From Trichosporon coremiiforme (lineage: Eukaryota > Basidiomycota > Tremellomycetes > Trichosporonales > Trichosporonaceae): a stretch of 64,000 nt of DNA. Shown here in pieces: positions 44,471-55,100 of this stretch (within the stretch, counting starts at the first letter, position 1; every line of letters starts with the position of its first letter). The stretch lies in NCBI GenBank assembly GCA_039545355.1, contig BCJJ01000021.1, positions 248,001 to 312,000 on the forward strand. Direction: 5' to 3'. The translations under genes and the position numbers were made by a program. The notes below the pieces were generated by a model. That model saw nothing but the letters and a program-made list of their open reading frames with translations, did not search any database and was not told where the DNA came from.

Positions 44471-45796
44471 ATGACGGTCAACGCTGCCGCCGCTCCGCCG
44501 ACTCATTTCGAGGAGGCCTACGACCCCGCCCGCGTCCTCAAGAGCAACGAGTTCCGCATCCTCAGTACCGATGACGCTGCCTTCAGCGACAAGAAGGCAA
44601 ACATCGCCTGCGCTTACAACCCCGCACACGAGGTGCACATGATTAACAAGCCGGTGCCGAAGCCGCGCGAGGGCGAGGTCATCGTGCACGTCAAGTCGAC
44701 GGGCATTTGCGGGTGAGTCTTCCTCCCCTTCTTCCAGCTCTCCCCTCTGGGCTGTTGGTTGGGAGAACGCACGTGCTTAGCGGTGTTTGCCGATGTAGCT
44801 AAACGCAGATCCGACGTCCACTTCTGGAAGCACGGCCACATCGGTCCGACGATGATCGTGACGGACGAGTGCGGTGCCGGCCACGAGTCCGCCGGAGAGG
44901 TCGTCGAGCTCGGCCCTGGCGTCTCGGACCTCAAGGTTGGCGACCGGGTCGCCATCGAGGCCGGCGTGCCGTGCTCGCTGCCGGACTGTGACCCCTGCCG
45001 TACCGGTCGCTACAATGCCTGTGAGTTGCCTTCGAGCTGTAGTAATCCCTAGCCATAAAGCTGACACCCAGGCCCCCGTGTCGTCTTCTTCTCGACCCCG
45101 CCGTACCACGGCACTCTGACTCGTTTCCACGCTCACCCCGCGGCGTGGCTGCACAAACTCCCCGACAACGTGAGCTACGAGGAGGGCTCGCTCTGTGAGC
45201 CTCTTGCCGTCGCTCTGGCGGGTATGGAGCGTGCGGGCGTTCGGCTCGGCGACCCCGTCGTCGTGTGCGGCGCCGGACCTATTGGTCTCGTGACGCTCCT
45301 CGCGTGCCACGCAGCCGGCTGCTTCCCCATCGTGATCACGGACCTGTTCGAGTCTCGCCTCGAGTTCGCACGCAAGCTCGTTCCCACCGTGAAGACAGTC
45401 ACGATCGCTCGTGGCCAGAGCTCTGAGGACGTCGCGACCGACATCAAGAAGGCGGCCGGAGGGCCGCTCCGCGTTGCGCTCGACTGCACGGGTGTCGAGA
45501 GCTCGATTCGTGCCGCGATCTACTCGGTCGTCTTCGGCGGCAAGGTCTTCGTCATCGGCGTCGGCCCCGATGAGCAGTCCTACCCCTTCGGATACTGCAG
45601 TGCGAACGAGATCGACCTCCAGTTCCAGTACAGGTACGCGAACCAGTACCCGAAGGCTATCCGCCTCGTTGAGGGCGGCCTCATCAACCTCAAGCCGCTC
45701 GTCACGCATCGCTTCCCGCTCGAGAAGGCCGTGGAGGCGTTCCAGGTCGCGGCGGACCCGAGCCAGGGCGCGATCAAGGTGCAGATTCAGGACTAG
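44471..45796 (+). CDS. LAD1: L-arabinitol 4-dehydrogenase (zinc-dependent medium-chain dehydrogenase)
   Basis: Oxidises L-arabinitol to L-xylulose with NAD+ in fungal L-arabinose catabolism; may also use sorbitol or xylitol. Three exons (44471-44712, 44809-45020, 45072-45796) sum to 1179 nt, 392 aa. Signatures: STGICGSDVHFWKHGHIGP (catalytic Zn Cys and His), GHESAGEVVELG, then four structural-Zn Cys in VPCSLPDCDPC-x7-C, the last Cys split by intron 2. SLCEPLAVALAGMERAGVRL and VVCGAGPIGLVTLLACHAAG (Rossmann motif) follow, then ITDLFESRLEF with an acidic residue favouring NAD+. The HPAAWLHKLPDNVSYEEGSL segment is closer to LAD than to xylitol dehydrogenases. The PDC insertion in the structural Zn loop is slightly longer than usual. 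A ~50-residue N-terminal extension precedes the catalytic fold. Confidence 0.85.
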
Positions 45797-46077
45797 GACA
45801 ATGGTAGAATAGAACACTATGGATTGGGTTAATTGCTACGCTGTGCTGCAGGCTGTCTTGTTTCCTGGTTGCATGCATCCGCAGATTGTAGACAGCGAGG
45901 TAAGATAAGGCTGTTCGAAAGCCGTCTGGGCGGCAGCTACCGGGGCACTGGAGTGACATCAGCCAGCCTTCCCACGGTGTCCCACTCCCGCCACCGACTG
46001 TTGCAATTATTTTGGCCTCGGTCCCAACCTCCACCTTCCCTCTCCCTACGCACCTCTCTACACCCACACGAACAACC

Positions 46078-47112
46078 ATGGCCAACCCCCGCCAGCGCGC
46101 CAAGGCCCGGTCGGGCAAGTCGACCAAGCCGAACCTCCTGCAGAAGCGCCGCCTGCAGCAGAAGCTGCGCAAGGCGCACCCGCTCTTCGGACCTGAGACG
46201 CTGCAGAACGCTTGGGACAGGAAGAAGACTGTGTTCCAGAAGTGAGTATGGACTTGCTTTATGTGCGACTGCAGACTGCCAGTCAAAACCCTGTGGAAAG
46301 TGAGGGCGTCTGAACGCCTTTGCGAGTTTGGGCTCGAGGGCTCGCCGCGCAACGTTGAGGGGAGCTCCGCGACTAGTCGCATCACGGGACTCTCCCTCCA
46401 AGCAGTTGCGTCGATACCTCGCCTCGTGCCTCCCCGCCTTTCGCTGCGATACGCTGCAACTGAGCTGACCCCAGCTACGCCGCGCTCGGCCTGCTCCCCT
46501 CGATCCCGCTTCCGGAGAATGCGAACGCCAAGGTACAGCTCCCGACGCAGTCACTACCGGAGGGCGCACCCTCGATCGGATTCGGCCGCATCGTGCGCGA
46601 CGAGGAGGGCAATGTGATCGACATCATCATCGACGGCGAGGAAGACGAGGAGGAGAAGGAGGAGGACAAGCGGTGGGGCAAGCCGCTGAACGCTGAGGAC
46701 GACGGGGTAGAGAAGGCGCCTGTCCAGGCGAAGACGCAGGTTGTTCGCGGTGAGTGTCCCGTTGGCTGCTCCTTGCCTCTCCCCATCTCGAACCACACTC
46801 TGGACGCCTGAAAGACACTCAGCTGCGTTTGTGGTGCGGGACTTGTAGCAGAAAGCAAAGCTTCGAGTACGAAATGGCAAGCTGACCCCAGACCTCGAGG
46901 CTCTCGCGGCGACGGCGGCCCCGGTGCAGCGACACACCTCCACGGCAGAGGGCATCTGGCTCACGCGCCTCGTCCACAAGCACGGCGACGACTTCTCGCG
47001 CGCCGCGCTCGACCGCAAGCTCAACGTCTGGCAGAAGACGCCCGGAGAGCTCAAGCGCATGGTCCGCAAGGCCGGCGGCGTCGAGAAGCTCCAGGCCCAG
47101 CCGCTGGAGTAG
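46078..47112 (+). CDS. NOP16: Ribosome biogenesis protein Nop16
   Basis: A nucleolar factor of pre-60S ribosome assembly. Three exons (46078-46241, 46475-46749, 46892-47112) sum to 660 nt, 219 aa. The start MANPRQRAKARSGKSTKPN is the basic N terminus typical of the family. FGPETLQNAWDRKKTVFQKN-YAALGLLP is the conserved Nop16 block, split by intron 1. The middle is acidic (GEEDEEEKEEDK), and the C terminus has TSTAEGIWLTRLVHKHGDDF with KLNVWQKTPGELKRMVRKAG, the second conserved block. All junctions are in phase with CTGACCCCAG-type acceptors. Confidence 0.95.
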
Positions 47113-47359
47113 GCGGACAGGCTCAGCCGCTAGACCAAGCTAGAGGACGACTCGCCGGTGTGAGCCAGCGGCGAGGTGTTAGATTAGTGTATGATTATGG
47201 ATATCTCGGACTCCCCCTTGCAGCAGTCGGCATAGTTTACATACACGCTGGCCATTGGCCCTTTCGTCTACCCACTGTTCCGCTCGCGTCCTTCCCTCTC
47301 GCGTCTACACAGGTCGCCAAACTGCCAGTGCTTTCCGGGACCAGCTAACTCACACCTCA

Positions 47360-48323
47360 TTAGCGGCGCCCAATGCGGTCCGCGAGGCTCGTCTTCTGTG
47401 GCGGGCGCGGCTGCAGCATCTGAATCTGGTCCGAGTACATCTTTCTGCGGGGTCAGCTTCGGTGCTCCCTGTCGAAATAGAGGAATCTACTCACCCGCCC
47501 TCCTCTCTCCGTTCCCCTCCGAGACGCGAGGATAGATCCTTCTGCTGCGGCGGCGGCGACCGCGAAATAACAGACACACGCAGCCGCTGCCCATCCGCGC
47601 TCACGCCGTCGTACTGCCTCACGAGGTCGCGCGCCGCCGCCTCGTCGGGCAGCTCGAGCTCGACCACGACATCCCTATCGCCGGGATGGGACGTGACTTC
47701 GGCGCGCTGGATCGGCGAGCTCGCAAAGGCGGACTGACGTCAGCTCTTCTTCCTGATTCACTCGGCTTGCGGCACTGGATCCTTCCGGAGACACAACGCA
47801 CCTTGACATCAGCTCCCGTCGTGCCCGGGGCCAGGTGCTCGACGCGGACCCACGCGCGAGCGGCGCCAGCGATCGAGACCGGCTTGTTTCTCCTATCCTT
47901 GTCGCTGCGCTCGGTACGATCCCGCCTCAGACTCCCGAGCGCGTTGGCCGCGAACGCAGCTCCGTCGTTGCCATTGCTTCCTCTCGGCCGTGATCCGCGG
48001 CCACTTCGTGCCGTCTTTCCAGCGGGGAGCAGCTCGTTGCCCGCGTTGCTGATGCTGTCGCTGCGCAGGCCGTGCACCTGACCAGAGTTTCCCGGCAGCA
48101 GCTCGCGGCCGGCGTAGCTCGCGCTCCTGCGCTCACGCGAGGAAGCTGAGTCGAGCCCGAGACGGGATTTCAGCGAGGATGCCGAGGACGCGGGCGAGCC
48201 GGAGCCCAGGCGCTGAAGAAGAACTGGGCGCGAGTCGTGCAGGTCGTGCTTCCAGGCGGACTCGGTGTCGCGCTTGCCGCCTGATCCGCTCGACTGGCGA
48301 GAGTACGGTTTCGAGCGGGACAT
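47360..48323 (-). CDS. RRM-like RNA-binding protein with repeated LxxRLG motifs
   Basis: Three exons (47802-48323, 47495-47733, 47360-47444) sum to 846 nt, 281 aa. Residues 1-150 are basic, Ser/Arg/Gly-rich and disordered. From ~155 an RRM-type fold can be seen: AWVRVEHLAPGTTGADVKSA (first strand and helix) and DVVVELELPDEAAARDLVRQ with YDGVSADGQRLRVSV, the usual beta-alpha-beta ending. L-x-x-R-[LI]-G recurs: LLQRLG, LKSRLG, LSSRLG and the C-terminal LADRIG. Such repeats may be docking motifs, for example in mRNA export factors, but that is a guess. Overall it resembles Aly/REF-like small RRM proteins without being a clear member. Shares an upstream region with ERV14. Confidence 0.7.
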
Positions 48324-48629
48324 GCGAACGATGGCGTAAGCAGTTCTGGTAAGTGACGCGTCGAAAGTTGGCCTGGGTGGTTGGTCGATAGCTTGGTACC
48401 GGGCCGCCGGCTCACGGCTCAACCAAACGATCGCTGCGGAAGCAAATCCGGCGAGCTCTGTCAGACAGCCAGACGCGCAAGGCGCACGAGATAGGACGAC
48501 GACTTAGTGTCGCATTTCTCATCACGCTCGACCTCGACACATCCAGCACCGGCATCAGCATCGCTTTTGCGTCCCATCTGATCTAAACGAGAACCCCGAC
48601 ACACGCCGAACAAACAGGCAAACGCAACA
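48324..48629. promoter_or_regulatory. Bidirectional promoter region between the RRM-like gene and ERV14
   Basis: The two start codons are only 306 bp apart and diverge, so both promoters must fit here or overlap the 5' ends. No TATA box or named site can be assigned. Confidence 0.5.
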
Positions 48630-49513
48630 ATGGGTGGCGAAGGTGAGCCCGCACCCGCTTGGCCCGATGATGAAATCAAGGTTCTTGGTTTCATCTTGAC
48701 CCGCACCCCGCCGTGCCGAAATTACTGATCACTGACGTCCAGGATGGCTGTTCCTCTTCGCGGTCGTCATGGCCGCGGTCCTCCTCTTCACCATGGTGTT
48801 CTTCGTGAGTTATACCAGAGCGGGGTAAAACTGACAGTCAGATCATCATGTTCTCGGACCTTGAGTGCGGTATGTGTCACGACAGAGCGATCGGGTCTCG
48901 TTTCGGCCAACCCCGTGCCGGACTAGCTTGGAGGCGGTCATGCACACGCCGAGCACCCCCGCTGACAGACAGACTACATCAACCCCATCGACCTCTGCAA
49001 CAAGCTCAACCAGGTAAGCTGGCGTTGCCAGACATCAGCTGACAGCACAGTTTGTTCTCCCCGAAATGATCGCCCACGCGTTCATCACGCTCCTCTTCCT
49101 GCTCTCAGGCCAGTGGCTCGCTTTCCTCATCAACGCCCCGCTCGTCGCCTACAACGTCAACAAGTGAGTGGACTCACCGGGCTGCTGGCTCTTGGCCACA
49201 CCAGGCTGGCTCTTAATCTCGTAAAGGTCGGAACGCTGACGCCCGTGCGCAGGATCATGTCCAAAAACCACATGTATGACGCGACAGAGATCTTCCGCAC
49301 CTTGTCCGCGCACAAGAAGGAGTCGTTCATCAAGCTCGGCTTCTACCTCATCTGCTTCTTCTACTACCTGTACCGCATGATTGTGGCTCTGATTTCTGGT
49401 GAGTAGGGAGGGCTTGCTCTCACGTGAGGGCGTGACTGCTGTTTCGCAGCAGTGACGTTGGTTGCTGGTGGTGACGAATCACGGCGCTGACGTAACCTGC
49501 AGAGAGCGATTAG
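48630..49513 (+). CDS. ERV14: Cornichon / Erv14 COPII cargo receptor
   Basis: An ER-membrane cargo receptor that loads transmembrane proteins into COPII vesicles. Seven exons: 48630-48642, 48743-48804, 48842-48869, 48973-49013, 49051-49163, 49253-49398 and 49503-49513. The sum is 414 nt, 137 aa, the normal family length. Visible features: the first membrane helix (GWLFLFAVVMAAVLLFTMVF), the cytosolic cornichon motif SDLECDYINPIDLCNKLNQF, and PEMIAHAFITLLFLLSGQWL. The C-terminal part has KIMSKNHMYDATEIFRTLSA and a last membrane helix (GFYLICFFYYLYRMIVALI), ending SESD. The first and last coding exons are 13 and 11 nt, so simple ORF scans miss both ends. Confidence 0.95.
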
Positions 49514-52169
49514 AGTGGTTCCGTGCGAGCTGAGGGCGTGGCAGGCGCGGTTGGCGGCCAATCACGCCCAGCACGCCCAGCTGTGCTTTGACGACGAGAC
49601 GAAACGACGACGCGACGTGCTGTCCGAACTTGAGAAAAGCTTGGGTTTTGTCATGCACTAGATTTCCGGGCAAGGGCAGTGGGCAGTGGGCAGTGGCATG
49701 GTGGCACTCGGTTCCTGCAGGTCGATGCACTGTGCGAAAAGTGAAGGAATGAGGAGTGAGGAGTGATGAATGATGAGTGGGGTCAAAGGACCAGGAAAGG
49801 AGTCTTGACGCCCTATGGGCTGCTGCCTGGGCCTGTCGCCGTCCTGAGCAAGGAACGATCTGGAAAGAGTGGAGGTAGCTGGCAGTGGAGAGTGGAGGAG
49901 AGTGGATTGGGGTGTGAGGTTCACCAACGATAGATGACATCCTAGTTCGAGCTGTAATGCATCGACGATAATCACTTCCGCTTGCATCATGCACCAGCCA
50001 GTCAGTGGGTCATCTCGTGCAGGCCACATGGAGTCAGTCATGCATAAGCGCACCGTTTCGAAGGTTGGGTTGAGTCAGTTGTTTCGAGAGTGAGAAGGGC
50101 ATAGGGCATACGAGGGCTCGGCCAGTCGCCTCGGTGGCATGGACAGGGGACGCATGGCGGCAGTGGTACGCGATGGTACTGGTCGGCTGAGAGCGGCTCT
50201 GAGCGTTGCGGCTCTCCGCAGGCTGTTCGTGTGGTTCGCGGATCATGTGGCCAGAACACAGCGATGCGGGTCTGTGCGGATCCGTGAATGCGCTGTGAAT
50301 GCGTTGGCGCCGGCGCCTCACCGTCTGCATGAGAACCTGATCGCGTGCAAAGAGTGGAGCAAGTGTCCGCTCAAGGGCGCGTATGAGGGAGGGGGGGAAG
50401 GAGGGAGCGACTCGGCCCCCTCAGACATGCGGCGAGGGCGCCGGCCGCGCCGGCCGCCAGTGAGTGAGTTGTTCGAGAGTCGTGCGACTGTCCTCTAACA
50501 CGATGCACGCCGAGGAAAGCTCTAGAGCGTGCCTTCAGGCGCTCACGCAGAAATAGCAGCGCGCCTTCGTCTCAGGTCTTCAGGTCAGTTCAGGTGGGGC
50601 CAGAGACCAGGTCCATCAGGTCCTACGAGCACGGAACCTCAGGTGCATGCTTTTCGTCTCACGAGTTTGGGCGGAGTGATCGAGCCGACGAGCCGCAGGT
50701 CGGAATCGCAGGCGTGCAGGCTAGGCTGGTTCCTTGCGTCCTGCAGTTGTCGCGGGCTTCGCGGGCTCTGCGGGCTCTGCGGGTCTGCGCCGCCAGTCAG
50801 CCGCCAGGTTAGCAGCACTTTGAGCGGGTTAACGGGTTCCTCGATCCTCTCCCTCATGCTCTCGGCCATCAGGAGTCAACGGCCTGAAAATTCAGGCAAT
50901 GTCATGGCTCGGGGGGCCTATCAGGTGACAGGTGGAGGGGGTTCAAAATGATCTGCTCCCGCTGATTTAGGAGATGATTAGGTTGAGGACTAGGCATCGA
51001 CGTTAAGCCCATGTGCGCACATGCAGTGAGCCAGAGTCAGGTCTAGTCAGGAACACTGCCAGGTACTCGAGCACTCAGGCCCCAGCCAGCCAGCACCACA
51101 CTGCAGCGCTGTAGCCAAGGCAGCACGGAGGGCCTAGGGGATTGCTCACCCTCGCTCATCCACCCTGGCTGGCCGCCGGGCCGCTGCACCTCGCTCCCCT
51201 CGCCGCTCACCCAGGACATCAGAGTGCTCAGCGGCGGCCTCACCCAGGAGAGACGAGCCAGCCAGCCAGCAACCGACGTCTTAGCTCTTAGGCCGAGGCA
51301 ATCCTCCAGCCAAATGCTAGCGCCTGCCAAACCAAGTCAAGTCGCCAGCCAACCAGCCTACGCCAGTTGATCGCTGCAACCCCATCGCTGCATCCGCTGC
51401 TTCTAGGGCTGCTCCTGCCTCTTGCTGCCATCAGACGACGAAACCACTTCTTTCCACACAGCATCGTATCCTTTCCACAGCTCAAGCACACACATCAAGC
51501 ACCCCCACGCATCCCCTTGTTCCGGTGCATCTGTTCCCATCCTCTTGCATTCGCCCCCATCCCGGCTTCCCACACGACCTACTTACCAAATCTGCCTGCC
51601 ACCGTGTGGAGGCGCAACAACATCACCCACCAAACCCCACCCACGAATCTATCCGCACACGACACAATAAACAACTTCTTGTCACCAACCCACACCCGCC
51701 CCACCTCTTCCGTCTCCGTCGCAGGCTGAGGGTCCCACTCCCACGGACACCTCGACAATAGCTCACCCCGTCTCTCTGCGTCGGCAACCACTCATCGCCG
51801 CTTGCTCGCGTGACAAATCCACCATGAAGCTTCATTGAGCGCACCAGCGCTTTTTCCACACGCCGCAAGTCCCTTCCCTCCTCGTCCGACCGCCCCGGCC
51901 CCCCTGAGACCTGCGCGTCCTGCGACCCGGGTTCAGAGCGTTCGGAGCCTCAGCTCAACCAGCCTCAGCTTCTCCACCTTCCCTTCTGCTCGGCACGCGA
52001 AGCACGACGCCAGCCGGCGATCTCATCACGTACACACCCTAAAGTTGGAGGGTGTCGCTCCAGCGAAGAGGTGCTGAAGCTGTCACCTGAGGACATATAG
52101 CTTCCCCGCCCGCCGCGCCTCCTCCTGACACACCTCCTCCTCTTCCTCCCCTCCACCCCCTTGCACGAC
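49514..52169. other. Long non-coding stretch upstream of the ASH-deaminase gene
   Basis: 2.65 kb without a supported gene. It contains short imperfect repeats (GGGCAGT at 49673-49693, GAGGAGTGA at 49748-49770, GCGGGCTCT at 50759-50785, CCAGCCAG near 51080-51090 and 51248-51260). A C-rich, pyrimidine-rich leader spans about 51430-52160. Open frames at 50139-50498, 50529-50951 and 51367-51729 are composition-driven and lack family motifs. Likely promoter and a long 5' UTR, possibly with leader introns that I cannot fix. Confidence 0.4.
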
Positions 52170-55100
52170 ATGTCGCACCTCGTTCAGAGCCTCGAGCATG
52201 CCGTCGAGGCCGGTGTCAAGGGCTTCATCGATTACATGGGTGTTGGCGCGCATGCGGACAGCGCACCGCAGACCCCGGCGACCGAGGCCGACAAGGCTGA
52301 CCTGACGAAGACCGCACACCCCGACTCACACGTCCAGCCTCCGGTATCTGATTCTCAACCGCAAGCCACCGCGATCCCTGTCTCATCGTCCTCTGGCGAC
52401 CTGGCTGCGAGTGCGGGGCCGGCGTCGGCCACCTCGCCGATATCAGCTACGTCGGCTGGGCGGTCGCTCGCCTCCCGCATCGCGCAGCAGACGCAGCTCG
52501 TGCAGCTCTTTGATGTCCCGAGTGGCTGGATTCACCTGCAGTCCACCTACGTCGACTCTGCCGGCAGCCAACGGCGCGTGCGGCAGTTCGGCCTCCGCAA
52601 CCTGACGGTAGGCAGGGTTGACGTCGAGATAGCCTCAGACCTCGGGTCCCAGGTCGTGTTCTGGGTCGCAGACGATGACTCGGACGCTCTGTCCACGACG
52701 TCGTCGCTGTCCTCGGTCGTCGTCGGCTCACAGACCCTCAACCTCAGCATACCCGGCTCCAGCTCGGCCATGGTCTACCTCGCGTTCCAACCTGCTGGCA
52801 GCGAACCTGTCACTCCTGGTTCACTGACACCATCGAGCGAAGGCGGTGTCACACCGCGCATAGCTGCGTCGGTCCCGACGATAGAGCCGGGACCAGTGCC
52901 AGGCGGCCGCCTCCCGTCGGCCGGCACCAGTATCCCGTCCGACTCGACGTCCATGTCCACATCGAGCCTATCACTGTCGGTCGGCGCCATGAACGCACGC
53001 AGATCCGATACAATCAACCGCTCGTACTCTGTTCACGGTTCGATCCTCATCCACGTGTCCACACAGGACACGGGTGATGTGCTCTGCCCGCCCGCGCATC
53101 AGAACATCAGTCTGCCTTTCTTCGCGAGCGTGTGCAAGTCTGTGTTCACGGCAGGCGCGATTGACCCCTCATCAGGTCTTGCTTCTGGTCCCCAGCTGTC
53201 TCAGGGCCAGCTCACGGTCGACTTTGGCAGCGACACGGCCGTCGGCGTCGAGGTGCACCGTGACATTTTGCTCGTAAACCGATCAGAAATCGATCTCGTG
53301 TGGACGTCCGCAGTCGTCAACTCGCGCTTCAAAGACCGCGTCTGGTTCCAGCTGCGTGACCTCGACTCTGAGAACGTGTTTGGCGTCGACTCGTCCAATG
53401 AGCCCGTGCCACTACCCCCGCTGTCGTCGCGGCACCTGCGGCTAACGCTGTGCGCGAACGCGTCTGTTGCAGACTTCGACTTTGACTTTGTCATTTCCAA
53501 CACCCATCAGTCAGGCAACGCTGTCACATGCCACGTCGTGGGCTCGTGCCCCGCCAACGGCAAGTATGACCACCTGCGCATCCTGAGCGGGTCCATGCTG
53601 GACTTTGGGCAGATTCCCGACGGTGTGTGGAGCAAGAAGCTCCTCGTTGCCAAGAACATCGGAGATCGATCCATCGACGTCCACTTCTCAGCGACGTCCG
53701 GCTACGAGGTCGTTTTCCGATTGGCAGGCGTCGCGGGGGAAGATATCGACGAGGACGTTCCCACACGCTTGCCCAGGGATAAGCGGGCTGACCCTCTGTC
53801 ACGGACATCGACGAGGGATGACCGGTCGCGTGGCCGCATCGCGGGCCCAGACGTCGCGTCCTCGTTAAGCAACCTCACGCGGTCACAGCTGCTCAGCGAC
53901 GGCGGATCGGTCGGATCCAGCGCCGTTAGCGCCGTCAATGCGGATGAGGGCTCAGCCGTCGCGTCTAGTGACCGCGACAGCTCCCTCCCACCCTCTCGGT
54001 CGTTATCGAGGGTGACGTCGCGAGCGTCCTCGTACCGGCCCACACGGGGTGACATTGACTCGGACGAGGACGATGCCCCCTCCCAGTCGCAGCACCTCCA
54101 GGTTACACCAGAAGCTCAGGCAGAGATGAGACATCTCGACAACCTGGGAGACCGTGACATCCCCCATCAGATTGAGGAACTCACCATGCGCCCGGGCACA
54201 GAGTACCGTGTCTTCGCCATGTACCGCCCCGAGCGGGATCTGGTAAACCCGCCCGAGATCGCGGGTGCGTTCCGCACGTCCGAGTTCAAGATCAACCTCG
54301 ACTCAGCGCTGTCGTCGCAGCGCTCGCGTCCCACACCCCGGTCGCAGAACACGGTGCACTGCGTCGCCGAGTCGTGCACGTCCATCATCTCCATTCCCTC
54401 CGGCCACCTCATCGACTTTGGCGAGGTCACCGTCGGTGCGTCCAAGTCGACGACGATCACAATCAAGAACGAGTCAGCGCTCTCGGCCCGTGTCGAGGTC
54501 GCCGCCATCTCCAAGGTGCTCAACACGAATCGCAATATCATCGTGATTCCGCCGTACGAGACGGTCAACGAGCGTCTCGACTTCTTCCCCCGCCGCATCA
54601 ACGAGCGCTACGAGAAGCAGGTCTTCGTCCGCAACCTCCTGAACAAGCACAACAATCAGCTCGTCGAGGTCCGGTCGAAGAATGTCGACGTGTACAACGT
54701 CACGCTGCACTCGCACTTGTACCGCATTCTGACGCCGTCGGGAAGCAACTTCCTCGACTTTGGCTCGGTCGTCATCAACTCGCCGACGGTCCGCACCGTG
54801 CAGTTCCAGAACCTGACCAACCAGCCTTTGACGCTCGACCTGTCCGCGTCGCAGCCCGAGGACGTCGAGATGTACATCCGCATGGCGGACGCGCCCCCGA
54901 CGCCCTGCAAGACGCACCCGCTCATTGCGCGGTACGCGCACCTCGACCAGGCCGAGCGGCCCGCGAACGGCAACCTCAAGGAGCGCTTCGTCGAGTCGCT
55001 CGAGGACAAGGAAAAGGAGAAGGAAAAGGAAAAGGAGAACGGCGAGGGCAAGTCCAAGGCGAAGCGGGAGAAGAACTCCAAGTCGCACAACAAGGATCAC

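Noticed and set aside
49514..52169. Possible telomere-proximal or rDNA-related repeats in the long non-coding stretch
   Set aside because: Short repeats are irregular and unlike fungal telomere units. No rRNA-like sequence was found anywhere in the window.
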